17,269 nt of DNA from the NCBI GenBank assembly GCA_021826255.1, contig JAKBAZ010000012.1:1-17269 (forward strand). The letters run 5' to 3'. Source of the stretch: Actinomycetes bacterium. GTDB taxonomy: Bacteria > Actinomycetota > Acidimicrobiia > Acidimicrobiales > RAAP-2. Positions 15,818 through 17,269 of this stretch are shown one piece after another (positions within the stretch are counted from its first letter, which is position 1; the number at the start of each line of letters is the position of its first letter). Both the position numbers and the translations under genes were made by a program. The notes below the pieces were generated by a model. That model saw only the letters and a list, made by a program, of their open reading frames with translations. It had not been told where the DNA came from and ran no database searches.

Positions 15818-17269
15818 GTGAGTCGAATCCCGCGTCACTCGTTACCTAGCCCGCTGCGCGTACGACGACTCGGGCGTGTGGTCGCGCCCCTCCTCCTCGC
15901 CCTCGGTCTCGCCACGCCCCTGGCGGGAGCGCTCTCGACACCCCCGCTATCCCTTCCCGTCACCCACCCGCTCGGAGCGGGCCACTGGACTCGCCTCGAC
16001 ACAGCCGGGGGTGAGATGTTCGCCCTCTCGACGTCGGGGCGACTCGCCACGTCGCGTGACGGTCGTCGGTGGCGAGTCCTCACCACGCCCTCGGGTGACT
16101 GGAACGTCCTCGCCTACGGGGCCGGGCGCTTTGTCGCCTTGAGCGCCAACGGTCAATCCCTCTCGGAGATGACCTCCCTCGATGGACATTCCTGGAGCGC
16201 CCTCGCGGCCCCGATTGGTCCCTGGACGGGTCTTCAATACGGCGAGGGGCGATTCGTGGCGGTGAGTCGAGCCGGACAGTTCATGACCTCGACGGACGGA
16301 CTCCACTGGACGATGACGTGGATCCGCTCGCAGTTCCACACGACGAGCCTGGCCTACGGAGCGGGACGCTTCGTTGCGGTGGACGCCCACGACGGGGACG
16401 ACTTGATCTCCGTCAATGGAGTGAACTGGAGTTTCTACCCGATCACCGGAGTCGCGGTGCCCTGGTCCAGCGTGTCCTTCGCGAACGGCGTCTTCGTCGC
16501 GTTGAGTCCGGCGGGACTCTCGGCGACCTCCATGCTCGGCTACGACTGGGTCACCCACCCCGTTCCTCGCGGGGAGACTCCCCCGCGCGCTACGTCCGTG
16601 TGCTCCAGTGTCGTGGGGGTAGAAACGACCAGTTCCGGGCCGACCGTCGTGCGCAGTGGTGTCGGAGACTCCTGGTCGGCCACGCCCCTACGCTCGAGCG
16701 AGGTCTCATCGTGGACCGACGTCGCGGGTCTCGGCCGGGTGGTCACTCTCCTCGGTGCTCGTGGGGCCCTCGCGACCTGGACCATTCCGGGATACTGCGG
16801 CCCGAGTCTGCCCTCTCCGCCCCGAGACGTCTCGGGTAACACCGAGAGCGGCCAGGTGTGGACTTACCAACACCCCTCCTCCGACGGGGGAGGCGCCGGG
16901 GTGGACCGCTACGTCGTCACTCTGCGCGGCCCCGGGGGGAGTCACTCGTGCATCGCCGCCCCCTCGTACGAACCACACTGTCTGATCCAGGGGCTGGCTA
17001 ACAATCACCCCTACACGCTCACCACCGTCGCCCACAACCGCTTCGGCAACTCGGCGCCCAGTGACCCCGAGTGGGTGGTTCCCGTCGCCCACTGGACCCT
17101 AGCTACGTGGAGTCCCACTCCCCGACTAAAGAGTGGGTCACCCTTCGTCGTCTACGTGACCGGAATTCTCGCCAACTCGGAGGGAATCTATCCGGCCGCT
17201 CCGGTGAGCGTCCACGTCGGCTCAACAACACTCAGTTGCGTCCCCAGTCCCTTCGGTGAGTGCCGCTTC
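15818..17269 (+). CDS. Exported repeat protein: probable beta-propeller plus FN3-like and Ig-like domains (3' end outside window)
   Basis: An uninterrupted frame of 484 codons runs from the GTG at 15818 to the window edge with no stop, so the true protein is longer. Residues 1-38 look like a signal peptide (RVRRLGRVV, then a Leu/Ala-rich core ending near AGALS). Residues 55 to about 323 contain about seven repeats of roughly 40 residues, best seen as YGAGRFVAVS...TS.DG..W. Closing Trp residues are at 85, 126, 164, 204, 244 and 286, then a degenerate seventh unit. This suggests a seven-bladed beta-propeller of the BNR/HCF136-like kind. Residues about 332-423 (PSPPRDVSG to NRFGNSAPSDPEW) resemble a fibronectin type III domain. 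From about 426 an Ig-like bacterial domain begins (GSPFVVYVTGILANSEGIYPAAPVSV). The start is uncertain: it lies 2 nt after add, and GAGGTGG is too far upstream for a good ribosome site. The function is unknown; surface or extracellular binding or scaffolding is an inference. Confidence 0.82.
   Translation, partial: MSRIPRHSLPSPLRVRRLGRVVAPLLLALGLATPLAGALSTPPLSLPVTHPLGAGHWTRLDTAGGEMFALSTSGRLATSRDGRRWRVLTTPSGDWNVLAYGAGRFVALSANGQSLSEMTSLDGHSWSALAAPIGPWTGLQYGEGRFVAVSRAGQFMTSTDGLHWTMTWIRSQFHTTSLAYGAGRFVAVDAHDGDDLISVNGVNWSFYPITGVAVPWSSVSFANGVFVALSPAGLSATSMLGYDWVTHPVPRGETPPRATSVCSSVVGVETTSSGPTVVRSGVGDSWSATPLRSSEVSSWTDVAGLGRVVTLLGARGALATWTIPGYCGPSLPSPPRDVSGNTESGQVWTYQHPSSDGGGAGVDRYVVTLRGPGGSHSCIAAPSYEPHCLIQGLANNHPYTLTTVAHNRFGNSAPSDPEWVVPVAHWTLATWSPTPRLKSGSPFVVYVTGILANSEGIYPAAPVSVHVGSTTLSCVPSPFGECRF

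Overview
The window is a piece of a high-GC bacterial chromosome. Frequent GTG starts, tight gene packing, leaderless-type promoters, an adenosine deaminase with the HDHLDGG/NTDNRLMSG signatures common in actinobacteria, and the overall protein flavour point to an actinobacterium, perhaps of the Acidimicrobiia (class is an inference; there is no rRNA in the window). I see no mobile element, integrase, tRNA, rRNA or CRISPR array. No gap between genes exceeds about 120 bp once the unterminated gene at the right edge is counted.

Left part (1-4290): the 3' part of purU (formyltetrahydrofolate deformylase) converges on a minus-strand operon kynA-kynU (tryptophan 2,3-dioxygenase and kynureninase), which degrades tryptophan towards anthranilate and alanine. 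No arylformamidase (kynB) is present here. Upstream of kynA, on the same strand, lies ettA, the ribosome-associated ABC-F translation factor. Divergent from ettA is a 14-helix DHA2-type MFS exporter (4347-5816).

Central and right part (5934-15815): a nucleoside uptake and breakdown island. A highly expressed-looking BMP/PnrA-type substrate-binding protein is followed by a strong hairpin, then by a tandem-ABC ATPase and two permeases (NupOPQ type). Converging on these are psuG-psuK (pseudouridine-5'-phosphate glycosidase and a PfkB-family kinase, probably pseudouridine kinase). Divergent from psuG are cdd-deoA (cytidine deaminase and thymidine/pyrimidine-nucleoside phosphorylase), then add (adenosine deaminase). 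Together they can import nucleosides, deaminate cytidine and adenosine, split pyrimidine nucleosides by phosphorolysis, and degrade pseudouridine to uracil plus ribose-5-phosphate.

Right edge (15818-17269): an open frame of 484 codons, unterminated in the window, encodes an exported protein with about seven W...DG..W repeats (a probable beta-propeller), then a fibronectin type III-like domain and the start of a bacterial Ig-like domain.

Expression logic: six operon-leading genes (kynA, MFS, nupO, psuG, cdd, add) have a TANNNT -10 box placed so that transcription should begin at or within 3 nt of the start codon. All five within-operon junctions are 4-nt ATGA/GTGA overlaps. The exception is the binding-protein gene, which has a leader of about 55 nt and a classic Shine-Dalgarno. 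Two convergent gene pairs are separated by a single base. I find no clear candidate for a wholly new system; the main items of interest are the compact promoter architecture, the integrated salvage island, and the repeat-rich exported protein at the edge.
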